Below the pieces are notes generated by a model. It did no database searches. It was given only the letters and a program-made list of their open reading frames with translations, and was not told the DNA's origin. Below are positions 11,550 through 22,919 of a DNA stretch of 64,000 nucleotides, piece after piece. Location: the NCBI GenBank assembly GCA_022376515.1, contig WTXI01000064.1, positions 120,297 through 184,296 of the forward strand, written 5' to 3'. Within the stretch, counting starts at the first letter, position 1. Every line of letters starts with the position of its first letter. A program made the translations under genes and the position numbers. This stretch comes from Lactifluus volemus. Lineage: Eukaryota > Basidiomycota > Agaricomycetes > Russulales > Russulaceae.

Positions 11550-12730
11550 TTGTATCCTCGTGCGCTAGCTGTGCACCGCTCACGCGACTCGACCTGTACT
11601 ACTACAGGATACCGCTGGTCAAGAACGCTTCTCCTCACTCTCCACTACGTTTTTTTTCGTGGTGCGGATGCCGCCATTCTCATGTTCGACGTCAATCAGC
11701 CTGCGATTCTGCATGCCCTCACCTGATTGTAGTCCTACAGCCTGCTCGCAGATGAACACAGTGAAGAATAGTCTCGTGATAAGACCGACCTTATTTCCGA
11801 TTCGATAACGCTACTACTACGAGAGAGAATGCCTTGCGCCTCATCGACGAGCTCGTTCCGCCTTCGGATACGCGACCCACCAGCAGTCCAGGCAACGGGA
11901 GAAACTGGTTACCCTCCTGCGTCGTCAATGGATTCGACGACGACGAATTGTGTGTATATACATCTCAGTCAGAGGGTATCATTCTCTTGGACGAGACCAG
12001 CTCCCACAGCGGCTGGCACCTACGCTACCCCGGACGCCGACTGTGATCCCGAAGCCAACATGGATACTTCACTTCCCACCACCATGATCCCACGCCGCAC
12101 GTCCTCGACCGACCTCGCTTCGCATCACCACAAACGCACATCCAAATCTGACTCGCGCAACTCCCAACTTCAGCTTCGCGACGCACGACGGCACGCTCGG
12201 CTCAACCCACCCACGGGCTTCACCTCCTTCCAACCCCCCGCATCCTCCTTTTCCGATGACACCCACGCCGAGCCATTCGAATCTGCGCTCTCCTCCCCAC
12301 TCTCGCGTTCTCGCTCCCCTTCGTCCTCCTCTCCTTTGTTCACGTTTATAAAAGACCCCGCACGACTCGGAGGCGTTTGGTCTCGTCATTGACGATATCG
12401 ATATCGATATCGACCACACCCACGATCACGGCCTCGGCGATACGCCACGGTGCAAGCCCTTGCACGAGCCATGCCACCTTGTCCCCCGCGAGGACCCAAG
12501 TTATTCTTCACTTCGGCTAAGACAGGCGCGGGCGTCTCGGACGTGTGCATACATCGCACAGCGTGTCCTCACGCGCTGGGAAACGCGGGCAGAGCTGCCG
12601 AATGGGGTGAGGAAGGGCAGTACAGTCTTGATCAAGCTATGATCGGGCAAAGGAGGACATCTGAAAGTACTTACTATTTCTTCGTGAGAGCTGCGTGCAA
12701 CCTTATCTATGTTGATCCTTTTTCCTAGGT
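11550..12730 (+). pseudogene. Rab7/Ypt7-like GTPase relic, copy 2
   Basis: Fused directly to the E2 scrap on its left. It keeps DTAGQERF (near 11608), FRGADAAILMFDVNQPA after a run of eight T (near 11650-11700), a ruined G4 region, the Ser/Pro insertion and LFFTSAKTGAGVSD (near 12500). From about 11.9 kb on it parallels copy 1 at an offset near 5.04 kb. Switch I and P-loop are missing. Confidence 0.6.
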
Positions 12731-12889
12731 TGGAACGTTGTTGCCGTGTTTATGGATATTCTACGTGCACTTCCTAACAGTAAGAGAAGAAACTTCGGAA
12801 CGATTAGATTGATAGCTTCCCACTTAAAGTACTATCCACTCGTCCTTGTTTGATAAGGCCGTGGCCCTGCTTCAAGTGCAAAGTATTGG

Positions 12890-13135
12890 CCGGGCGTTCA
12901 TAATCCATAAAGTCTCAAATTCGTGAGGTTTACCGCAACGTCGCAGACTGTACTTCTGCATTACACGCCATGACAGTGAAATAGGGGAAAACTGCGGTAT
13001 CGGGACGTTTAAATGGATACATTTCTGGTATTGGAAGTAACGGTACGATATGAGCGGCACAACTGATAGCATACAAGAGGAGAGACGGAACGGTCGGGAC
13101 CACTACTTTGCGCGTGCAGCATGGTAGCTACCCCT
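12890..13135 (-). pseudogene. BCKDH E2 5' exon relic, copy 2
   Basis: Counterpart of 7880-8095 in the duplicated unit, with MLHAQSSGPD on the minus strand near 13120. No lipoyl domain follows. Confidence 0.35.
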
Positions 13136-13139
13136 CTCC

Positions 13140-13661
13140 AGTCCTGTAAATACGAGGACTGCATTTTCTTTGTCAAATGTGTTGCAGAATATAAGTGCAG
13201 ACTTGAAAAACAACAACATACATTTGGAATGTATATATGGGGAACAGCCCAAGAAGGGGGGTACCATAGCACAAACGAGTAAGCTAGGACGAGGTGCAAG
13301 TCAGGACGAAACTAATTCGGTGGGACAACGAACGTCGAACGGCAAGTAAAAGTAGTGGTAAGGAAACGAGAGTGGGTAGCAACCTAACATAGAACGCGAT
13401 TCGAGGCATGGTATGTAGTCTGAGACGGGAGATGACAAAGAGATAAACGACACAGAGGGGCTAGCGATAGAGAGAAGGGGGAATAATCGCAACACAGGCC
13501 AGTGCAATATAGCACGGAGCCGAGGCATAAAGGGTGGTGTGACCGAGGTGGCATTGTGGAGTACGGGACGAGGACAGATGGTAGAAGGAGGAATGAGGAA
13601 GGGGAACGAAGGGGAAGAAGCTATGCGAAAGACTCCAAGGACAATTACTGCGCTGGTGTCC
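13140..13661. repeat. 3' flank of F-box copy G2
   Basis: Almost base-for-base the flank at 8115-8621, shifted by 5040 bp. No gene is seen. Confidence 0.6.
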
Positions 13662-15232
13662 TTACTCGCTGGGGCGAGAGAGGGCTACAGGACGACCGCT
13701 ATGCTGGCGGGCTGCGACAAATGATTGTATGCCTTGTGGCACAGCTTCAGCGGGTTTTGGGTGATCATCTCCAACCACAATGGAAAGGGTGTGTAGCGAG
13801 GGGAATACTTCGGCGGCTGATTCTCCTGTGAGCGCTTCTAACGCAGCTGCGATGGAAAGCTCTAGCAAGGTGGATATTTGAAGATTCTGGACAGAGGGAA
13901 ATGATTGAAAGAGTTGGAACCATACCGTCGGATCTATATCGATTTCTGGTTCTTCGTCCGAATACCCGCACTCGATGACGAGCGACTCCACGCTAGATTG
14001 GAAGGACAGAATTTGGCTGCATATCTGTGCCATTGAAAACACTTGCCAATCTAAAGTGTCGCACATGACACGAGTCTCCCACGAGCGATGTATACCAGAC
14101 TCGGAGGGAAACAAGACTGCCTCGGGGCCCGGGCCATCGAAATCCAGATCGAACGTCAAGGATAGACTGGATGTCCTTAATGAGTTTAAGTGACCAAAGA
14201 ACCGAATAGTTTGTGGGATGTCAAACACGGGTTGATTGAAGAAGTCTATATTGATGTTGTCGAGTATAGGGGCATCGATTCGGGCGGCGAGAACTTCCAG
14301 GTACTCGTTGATACCTCGAAAATGCAACCCAGTGAGAGCAGGGAGAACAGACCGGGTCTGTGGGGGGAGAGGTCGGTTTCTTCGTTTGGGTTGAGGCGTC
14401 GGAGATTCAAATGTGATGGTGAGGTATTCGAGCCTCGGCAACACGGAAAGGGATGTGGCCATTGTCTCGGGTGGGATGTACCCAGAATTAGGTATTTTGC
14501 AAAGGTGAAGGAATGTGAGGTTTCTTGTAGACAAGAGGAGTCGTGGAAGCGACGGAAATGAGATGTTCCGCCCGAGGAAGAGACGTTGTAAACGCGAGGC
14601 GCATCCATTCAAGAATGTGTTCGGAAGGGCTAACATATCAGGAAATGACACAAGGTAAAGATATGTCAATTCCGGAAATGGCTCCTGCATCATTGTCGCT
14701 ATTCGTTCCCATAAAGGGTCCCGGGCTCGTGAATCACAGATAGAAATATTAATTTCTTGTACACGATCATGATGCTCCAATGCGGCAATGAGGTTGTCGA
14801 TTTTGTCCTCCCTTGACAGTCCAGTTGCTCCACCATCGACTACAAGAGGAAATGTTGGCCAAATATCCAGCAGTTTCCTCACTGGCGTTTTTGGTGTGCA
14901 AAAAAGTTGCAATTCGAGACGGAGTGGTGATGCAAAAATGACGAATCGCCATCTTCGGCATACGTGCCCCAGATTGGGCCAATTGAAATGCCAATAATAA
15001 TCAGTGGAAAAAACTTGATAGAATATTTCTAGCAGGACGTCGTCTGGGAGCGATCCGATGGACACTCGGCCGGGGCGTTGGAGGCCTGCGCGATACAACT
15101 CAGCAATCGTTGCAGTGGTCCTAGACGAGCCCTACCTGGTCCTGATTGCCAGTGAATAGTAAGAAATCCCTTGCGGCAACGTGCAACTCGCTTTACTTTA
15201 TTCGAGCCTATGGAGCTGTCGTCCATCGGCAT
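13662..15232 (-). CDS. F-box/LRR-like protein (subfamily B), copy G2
   Basis: Exons 15232-15136 and 15085-13662 with a 50-bp intron of phase 1; 506 residues from MPMDDSS. SIGSLPDDVLLEIF lies near residue 42, followed by LGHVCRRWRFVIF. It differs from G1 mainly in codons 60-130 and 340-380, while the middle (ISFPSLPRLLLSTR, NSGYIPPETMATSLSVLPRLEYL) is nearly the same. Frame fully open. Same SCF receptor prediction. Confidence 0.82.
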
Positions 15233-16186
15233 AAAATAGGTCCCGGGGAATGACCAGTGGGCGATACTATTGTCTGGTCGGGAGAACGGAGTCAGTGGCA
15301 CGTATTCGAGCCTGAGGACTCTTACCACTTTTGTAATAGTGACTCGGAGGGATATAGGCGTGCTCAGTAGGATTGACAGAAACGTCAGCGGTTTAGTACT
15401 AGAAGGTGGCTCGAGAGATGGGTATATCGCGAGAGAGCCGTTGACCTATGGCTGTGTCAAATGGCTGTGTTGGTCGGGTCACGCGGGGCATTTGGACCAC
15501 TCTGACACGCGACAACTTCTCAACCGCAGGGTTTCGAAGAAAGGAACGCAGACCAGTCTGCACATTACGAACCTTCATCTCGAGAGTTCTTCCCGGTTAA
15601 ACAACGTAAGGGGGAGGTCTTATCCATTACCCAAAATCAGGAAAGAAAGTAGGTACAGAATAGGTGAATAACCGATAGACGATACAGTGACTATTTGTGG
15701 CCCAGTATCCGATCCGCCGTGGGAAGAAGATCCTCTCCTTCTCCTGTGCGGTACAGGGTGGGGGCAGAATGCTAAGGGGGAGTTTCCGTCGCCTAATCCG
15801 TAGCGTATCTGAGTCTCCGTGGACTGCTCGGTCCATGCATGGCCCGCACGACACGCGATGAAAAATCGCGAGTCAGTACTGTATCGGGTCTCGCGGCGGC
15901 CCGGGGTGGGTTGTCGAAGCTCAGCCATGGCTTTTGCGTACTATGTAAAACACACACAAATCTATACGGATACAAGCTATAGACTCAGGTCGTAGCGGTG
16001 CCAATTTCATAGAAGGCGCGAACGTTGTATAACTTACTTAGGCTTACCAACGTCTTGAAGTTTGTTCCCCTGGCCAGTGACTTTCACCCGATCTTTCAAG
16101 GTGTTGTACGACGACACATCTATCCTGAGGTGGCTTCCTCCAGTACATACCCATGGGAATGAAGAAGGATGGTGAAAGGTGCTGGC
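15233..16186. repeat. 5' flank of F-box copy G2
   Basis: Parallel to 10172-11200: first the general subfamily B upstream block, then the G1/G2-specific block with gataggtgaataaccgatag-type words. No gene is seen. The sequence would run on into 16802-16900 if the LINE fragment were removed. Confidence 0.5.
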
Positions 16187-16200
16187 AAGTCTTTCACATC

Positions 16201-16787
16201 TGAACCACCACCCTTCGTCCGGGGCCTCTTATCCCATCGCAACCGAGCTTTGTTCTCTAATGGCCTCCAACTCCTCTCTCGCCATGGCTTCGTCGCAGAC
16301 TACAGCGACCGCTTTCGCTCGGACGCAGGAGATAACACCTACTGCCCATGCAATTACGTCTCACTGTCTTCCCCTCCACCCAGCCCCGGCGTCGTCCGTC
16401 GCACCACCTTATCCCACATCCTCTTCTCTTGCCCGCTCTACACTGAGCAACGTGCTTCCACCATCACCCACCATTCGTATGCCTCCATCTTTTCCTCGGA
16501 GCAAGGAGGACGCCAATTGGCACAATTCGTCTTCCTCTCGCAAGCCACTCCGCCCGTTACCTCCCAGACCAGACCCACCTTGATTTAGAGCTGTTGGACA
16601 GCGGCTGCCATGAGTAGTTTCTGTCTTCTCGCTTCTATTGCCTTCTTCTTTTACATACTCTCCATGACACCTTCGAACACACCCCCCTTACGTTATGTCT
16701 CTTACTCTACCCTCCATGAGTCGGTATCTGTCTTGTAGACTAGGTCTTGTTGCATGTTGCAGGGACAATAAATTCCAATTCAAAAAA
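16201..16787 (+). mobile_element. 5'-truncated non-LTR (LINE) retrotransposon
   Basis: The insert ends in a run of eight A and is flanked by a 14-bp direct repeat, AAGTCTTTCACATC (16187-16200 and 16788-16801). The unoccupied paralogue at about 11222-11265 runs through the same point. It encodes the last part of the reverse-transcriptase polyprotein: LLSHRNRALFSNGLQLL..., CPC, then LSHILFSCPLYTEQR, the Cys/His tail seen near the end of such proteins, with a stop at 16586-16588. 5' truncation, poly-A and TSD are the standard LINE signature. Confidence 0.8.
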
Positions 16788-16939
16788 AAGTCTTTCACAT
16801 CCCCCAGGGCCAAAATTATGTGAACGGGTCGCTCGCTATCGGGGGTATTCAACTCACAACTCTAACCTTGGGAACACAAGTGTTGTCGAGAAATCATATT
16901 AGAAGCAAGAAGTTCCATCGTGTTTCGCTACTGCCGCTA

Positions 16940-18245
16940 TCACCGCCGTGAAATCTCTCTCATATTCCTTCCGCAATCATCTGCTCTGGCTGTTCGACAT
17001 ACCACCCCTGCCACGTCTCCACAAACGCAGCCAGCTCCGCAGCCTCCACGACACGATGGTCCGTCGACGAGCTAATGCCCAACTTGAGCCTTCGCTCTCC
17101 TTTTCCCTCGCCCCGATCGACATCCCACACCCAGCGCACGCGTCCTATAGCGACGATCGCGACACCGCCGCCGTGTACCAGCACGGGCATCGCGCGCTCT
17201 CCGGCCCCGACTGTACCAACATCACTCACTACTGATAGGCGTACAGTCAACGTTGGTCGGTTTCCACTCGAAACTCTCTCGGGCGTGATGGACGAGCCGA
17301 AGAGCGGCCTGTTGCCTTGGAAAGGGTCTTGAGAACGATGGAGAGATAAGTCAACTTAGCATAGATGCCTGATGCGGGTGGAGTAAGAGTCAACAGGATG
17401 GAGAAGGATGATGGGGAGAAAAGAGGTACGGCTAATGGTTCTCGTGGTGAAGGGTAATGGTGGTGTATGCTTGCATTAAGGATGGGAAGTATTTCATCCA
17501 ATTGAGCTGAGATCTAGTGACGTTGAGTAACTAGGTGCTCATCAGCAGTGCAGCTGGAGAAGGGGTTACCAACAAACGAGGGATTTCCGAACACTGTGAA
17601 CACCGTGCATGGGATGAATGACAACATTGGAATAAAGATAAATGTACGCACCTTTTCCATTGCTTTCCACATCCCGTTCCGCGTCCGTCCTAGCTCGACG
17701 ACGATATCCTCTTCTGCTCAGAGAGAAGTTGTGGCGCCAGACGGTTGCTCACTAACAGACTTCCTACTCGCGAAGTGGCGTTCTATATCCTCTTGCTCAA
17801 TGCGCCCATATTTCCCACTTCCTGGTAAGCAACGCAATATCCACGGCACACTTCCATGCAAAGTTGCGTAGGGCATCCACCTTCTTGGCCTCGGACTTGA
17901 CTGTCGTCGCGGACCCTGATGCCGACACGGTCGATTCCGGAGGCAGGGTAGGTTATTCGGATCTAGTGGATGCAGACGACGAGCTACCGATATATTTTCC
18001 GACGCGATCTGCGGCTCGGAAACACCGGCCTGGTTCCGGGTTCCCTGGGGCGACGCGTTCCTCTTGTGGCATAAGCACACCCGTGGTTGGGCTCGCATCC
18101 GAGTCTGGGGGCTCAGATGTTAGACATCAGATGAATCGGACGCGACCTCAATAATGCACAGACCTTCGCCAACCTTGGCTACCTGTCCTTTCTTGCACTA
18201 GAGAGCGCCTGCATACGGACGACTGACCTCCACGCTGGCCTTGTG
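16940..18245 (-). pseudogene. BCKDH E2 (dihydrolipoyl transacylase) relic, longest copy
   Basis: Reading the minus strand from the right: lipoyl-domain end (KASVEVSRPYAGAL, GQVAKVGEGLCIIEV, near 18235-18140), a linker, the E3-binding domain end (GSGKYGRIEQEDIERHF, near 17830-17780), then LGRTRNGMWKAMEK, DEILPILNASI (near 17495), TYAKLTYL, SDVGTVGAGERAMPVLV (near 17220) and the active-site region STDHRVVEAAELAAFVETW (near 17060). The order matches a whole E2 of the branched-chain 2-oxoacid dehydrogenase complex. Frames are broken several times and stops interrupt it (e.g. after YAGAL). Confidence 0.7.
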
Positions 18246-18579
18246 AGAATGCATCGCGGTGAGGCTCATTGAACAGGTTGAAAAGAGTGGCCAGTAGCCA
18301 AAGTTACTGGCCAAATAAGGTACGAGCCGAGCTCTTGTCCCAGATGGCGACGACGGCTAGGATGAATCGGATTACAAAAACCGAGACGGTCAAGATGCTC
18401 TGTTCCAAGGATGACGGCCAAATGGAGCAGGTGGAGTGGCATCTCAATTGAACACCGTCCACGTGGTCCAACGCGTGGACTGTCAAAGCAATGCTCGGGC
18501 CGAGAAAACCGGAAAGCAGGGGCTAGTACAGGAGAACACAACGACTAGCAGTGCCCTCCGGTCAATCTCAGTCTCCTTG
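18246..18579. other. Upstream region of F-box copy P1
   Basis: No gene is seen. The first 110 bp (cttgtgagaatgcatcgcg... aggctcattgaaca) recur at 51588-51715 beside another E2 relic, so they belong to the duplicated block. The rest is the presumed promoter of the + strand F-box gene. Confidence 0.45.
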
Positions 18580-20167
18580 ATGCAAATGGATGGCCTTTCC
18601 ATGGGCCCAAACAGCAAAAATATTGTTTTATGTCAGCGGAAGAAATTGCTGATTCAAAGAGAACCAAGTAAGACTCATCCTGCTAGTTGTATCGATTACT
18701 GAGTTGTGTTGTATGGTAGGCCAGGTGTTTCAACGAGTAACAATCGGATCTCTCCCAGACAATGTCCTCCTAGATATTTTTTGTTTTTATCAAGTTGTTA
18801 TCAACTTGAAAGTATTCATGCAAGATCGTCCGTGGGATTGGGAGAAGCTACTGCACGTATGCCGAAGATGGCGGTACATCGTCTTTGAATCGCCAATCCA
18901 TCTCAATCTACAGCTCTTTTGCACGGAGGAATCACGTGTGAGGAAGTTGTTGGATATCTGGCCGCCATATCCTCTCGTCATCCAATTCAACTACGACTAT
19001 ACGGATTTGCCAGTGGTATCCGAGTGGGATGAGCCCGAAGATTGTTTCGACCCGACAGACAACCTTGTTGCCGCATTGGAGCGTCGTGATCGCGTACGCG
19101 AAATTCAAGTTTATATGGCCAAAGCACCGGATCATCTATGCGAACAAATTGTCACGGCAATGGAGAAACCATTTCCATCATTGAGATCTCTTTCATTTCG
19201 GTCAGTTGATGACTCGGAGGTTCTCCTAGAGCTAGATGATACATTCTTGAATGGATCCGCCCCTTGTCTACGAGATCTCAGTCTTTGGGGAATCTCATTT
19301 CCGTCATTGCCACTACTCCTCTCGTCCACAAGCGACCTTACATGCCTTAATCTGTTCGATATTCCTGAATTTGGGTACATCCCACCCGAGACAATGGCCA
19401 TATCCTTATCTTGGCTTCCAAAGCTCGAATGCCTTGTCATCAAATTCGAATCCCCGATACCATCTCCCAAACAAAGAAACCGAGCCCCGACCCGGTTTGT
19501 TCTCCCCTCTCTCACAAAGCTCGAATTCGAAGGTGAGAGCGAGTACTTGGAAGTCCTCGCGGCCCAATTCGATGCCCCACTACTCAATGAATTTGCGATG
19601 ACATTTGCCCATCAGTCTGTCTTTGACATCCCGCAGACCGTTCGGCTCATTAATAATTACCTGGACTCATTCGAGGCATACAGTCTAACCTTGACATTCA
19701 AGTCGTGGAACTGCGCCTCTATCACTTTTCCCTCAAATATAACACATCGTTTCGCGTTTCCTCCTAGTTACGTGTGGCTTGTCATGTGCAAAGAGTCGGA
19801 TCATCAAGTCATTTCTGTGACACAGATATGCAGCCAGATTCTGCTCTTCCGCTCCGGCGTGAAGTCACTCGTCATTGAGTGTGGTGGCCTCGTCGACCGC
19901 AATCCCACGCTATGGCTCCAACTTTTTCACTCGTTCCCCTCTGTCCAGAGCCTTCAAATACCCGCCCACCTAGAGCCATCCATCGCATCTGCGTTAGAAA
20001 GGCCCACAGAAGGATCACTGGCAGCTACGGAAGTATTCCCCTCGCTACACAGCCTTTCCATTGTGGGCAATATGCCAGGCAAAACTGTGAAACAACCCAT
20101 CCAATCATTCGTTGCAGCACGCCAGCGCTCTGGTCGTCTTGTAGCTATCTCTCGCGTTCGATACTAA
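18580..20167 (+). CDS. F-box/LRR-like protein (subfamily A), copy P1
   Basis: Exon 1 is 18580-18667 (MQMDGLSMGPN...), exon 2 is 18720-20167; the 52-bp GT-AG intron is in phase 1; 511 residues. RVTIGSLPDNVLLDIF lies near residue 35, then LLHVCRRWRYIVFESPI. The body is leucine-rich, with FPSLRSLSF, LPSLTKLEFEGESEYLEVLAAQFDAPLL and WLQLFHSFPSVQSLQI, ending ARQRSGRLVAISRVRY. Subfamily A differs from B by DNVLL for DDVLL and by the MQMD exon. A second possible start is the ATG at 18704 if the intron is retained. Predicted SCF receptor. Confidence 0.82.
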
Positions 20168-20689
20168 TCCAACTCGGATTGAGAACGTCATCATGATTCA
20201 AGTACACCGCACCTGCTTTCATATGCTTCCTTCCACCCACTCTCTGTCCACCTTCCCCTATCTGTCCTCATCCCATTATCTGTCCTTCAAGGTATCTTCC
20301 ATGTGCCGACCGCGATCTCGGACCGCCTTCTCGGTCTGTGCCCTCTGAGTCAACCCTGCCCAAGTCTTGTGTTCCACAACGTTCCCTTCAGCCACGACCA
20401 CCTTGTATTTCCTCGACTCGGTTCTATGTTCTAGCATGCCTTGAATCGTCTTATTTTACTCTTTACCGTAGATTCCTTTGTCGTTTTTCGAGTTTGTGCC
20501 AGTGATAGCCTCGTGTCCTGCTTCGTTCAAGTTTTTGATTCCCTGATATCCTCTACGTTGATGGCATTACGTTTACATTTGTACTGAATGCGCTACCGTG
20601 ACAACTACCCACATCAACCACCCGTAGCTACGAACTTGAAATGTCACACAATATTGAGAGTTGAGGAACGAAAGAATGACTCGGACTCG
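20168..20689. other. 3' flank of F-box copy P1
   Basis: No gene is seen. Conserved tail of subfamily A, as at 471-869, with the gatagcctcgtgtcctgctt word near 20505. Confidence 0.5.
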
Positions 20690-20880
20690 GATACTCTGTT
20701 CAGTGCGTATCCACGGCACGGATGGTCGGTGTATATAGCCCCATCGGTATTCACAGTGCTATACTGATATCTGCGTGTGGGCGTACAGTCAATGTTAGCC
20801 GGTTTCCATTCGAAATGCTCTTTCCGGTGTAATGTATGAGCGAGAGAGCGGCCAGGTGCATGCACACGTGACCTTCATCG
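20690..20880 (-). pseudogene. BCKDH E2 middle fragment
   Basis: The minus strand reads TWPLSRSYITPERAFRMETG followed in another frame by LTVRPHADIS-like codons, the segment after KLTYLP in the E2 core (compare SWPLFRTSIKAREGFESKP near 30.9 kb). Short, frame-broken and isolated between two + strand F-box genes. Confidence 0.5.
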
Positions 20881-20940
20881 CAGTGCTCGGGCCGAGGAAA
20901 CCGGCTATTTGCCACCCTCTAGTCAACCTCTTTGACGCAA

Positions 20941-22439
20941 ATGGATGGCCTTTCCATGGGCTCAAACATTGTTGTACGCCAACGGGAGCAATCACTGATT
21001 CAACAAGAACCAAGTAAGGCTCATCAGGAACAACTGTGACCATATCGATTACTGAGTATGGTCTAGGACAGGAGTTCCGACGAGTAACAATCGGATCTCT
21101 CCCAGACAATGTCCTTCTTGAAATATTCGATTTTTATCAAATCGTTATCAACGAAAAGGTAATCAATACAAAAGAAGTCGATGAACATCATCCATGGAAT
21201 TGGGAGAAGCTAGTGCATGTATGCCGAAGATGGCGATACATCATTTTTGAATCGCCCGTCCGTCTCAATCTGCAGCTTTTTTGCACGAAGGATTCGCCCG
21301 TGAGAAAGTTGTTGGATGTCTGGCCACCATTTCCTCTCGTCATCCGATATTCGTATTCGTCATGGGACTGGGAGGGCCCTGAATATCGCATCAACTCGAC
21401 AAACAACCTCGTTGCCGCATTGGAGCGTCGTGATCGCGTACGCGAAATACGAGTTTATGTCTTCAATGCACCGGATCATGTATGTGACCAAATTGTCACG
21501 GCAATGGAGAAACCACTTCCAGCATTGAGATCTCTTACACTTGGGTCAGTTGATGGGATTCTCCCAGAGCTAGATACGCTCTCGAATGGATCTGCCCCTT
21601 GTCTACATGAACTCACTCTCTGGGGAATCTCATTTCCGTCACTGCCACAACTCCTCTCGTCTACAAGCGACCTCACGTCTCTTAATCTCTACAATATACC
21701 TAATTCCGGATACGTCTCTCCCGAGACAATGGCCACGTCGTTGTCCGCTCTGCCAAAGCTCGAATGCCTTGTCATCAAATTCGAATTCCCGATACCACAT
21801 CCCGAACGAAGAAACCGAGCCCCGACTCGGTTTATTCTCCCCTCTCTCACAAAGCTCGAATTCGAAGGTTTGAGCGAGTACTTGGAAGTCCTCGCTGCCC
21901 GATTCGATGCCCCACTACTCGATAAATTCTTGATAACATTCGCCCATCAGCCTCAACTTGAAGTTGACTTTGACATCCCGCAAACAGGTCGATTATTTTG
22001 TAGTTGCCTGGACTCATTCAAGCCACTCGGTCTAGATATTTACTTGACATTCAGATGGCAGGACTGCGCCTCTATCGGAGTCTCTTTTACCTCAATTGCA
22101 GCTGATTCCGAATTTTATCCGAGTCACTTGTGGAAGATCATGTGCGAAGACTTGGATCATCAAGTTATTTCTGTAGCACAGATATGCGGCCAGATTCCGT
22201 CCTTCCGCTCCAGCGTCAAGTCACTCATCATTCACTGCCAGAACTTGAACGACCTCAATCGCACGCTATGGCTCCAACTTTTTCGCTTATTCCCCTCTGT
22301 CCAGTTTCTTCAGATACCTTTCTTGCTACAGCAGTCCATCGAATCTGGGTCAGAAAGGTCCGGGGAAGAATCGCTGGCAGTTGTTGATGAACTATTTCCC
22401 TCGCTACGGGGCATTCTTCGTTATGGGCCTTATCGCTAA
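20941..22439 (+). CDS. F-box/LRR-like protein (subfamily A), copy P2
   Basis: Exons 20941-21013 and 21067-22439, 53-bp intron, phase 1; 481 residues. RVTIGSLPDNVLLEIFDFYQIVI lies near residue 30, then LVHVCRRWRYIIFESPVRLNLQLF. The C-terminus is shorter than in P1: after FPSVQFLQIPFLLQQS the frame ends at LFPSLRGILRYGPYR and lacks the IQSF...RQRSGR tail, whose codons survive past the stop near 22455-22510. This is a C-terminal truncation by frameshift. Probably still functional, but that is inference. Confidence 0.78.
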
Positions 22440-22914
22440 GTGGGCGAAACTGTGCAACAGCCCATCTAGCGGATCGCCAGCGCTCTGATCGTCCTGTAGC
22501 TGTCTCTCGCATTCAAAAACCAGATTGAGATTGTCATCATAATTAGGGTCTACCGCACCTGCTCTCGTATGCTTCTTTCCACCCATTCTCTGTCCTTCCA
22601 CTATCTGTCTGTGTTCCTTTTTATCGTAGATTTTGTCGTTTCTCTTTTGTGCCAGTAATAGCCTCGTGTCCTGCTTCGTTTCTGATTCCCTACGTTGATG
22701 GCATTACATTTGCATTTGTAGTTAATGCGCTACTACGTACATCAACCACCTATAGCTAGAACTAGCTAGAACTTGCAATGTCACACTGTATTCAAAGATT
22801 GAGAGTTGAGGCGTTGAGGAGCGAAGGGACGACTCGGACTGGGTAGCTGTATGGCCCGGGGAGTGACGTTGGGTAGCTAGGCGCTCGTCAGCAAGGCTTG
22901 CCGTGGCAGCCCTT
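22440..22914. other. Lost C-terminus and 3' flank of F-box copy P2
   Basis: About 22455-22510 still resembles the codons for the conserved F-box tail (gcgctctgatcgtcctgtagc), out of frame. The remainder is the subfamily A 3' flank, and 22885-22935 is one of the unoccupied paralogues of the copia target. Confidence 0.5.
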
Positions 22915-22919
22915 CCATC

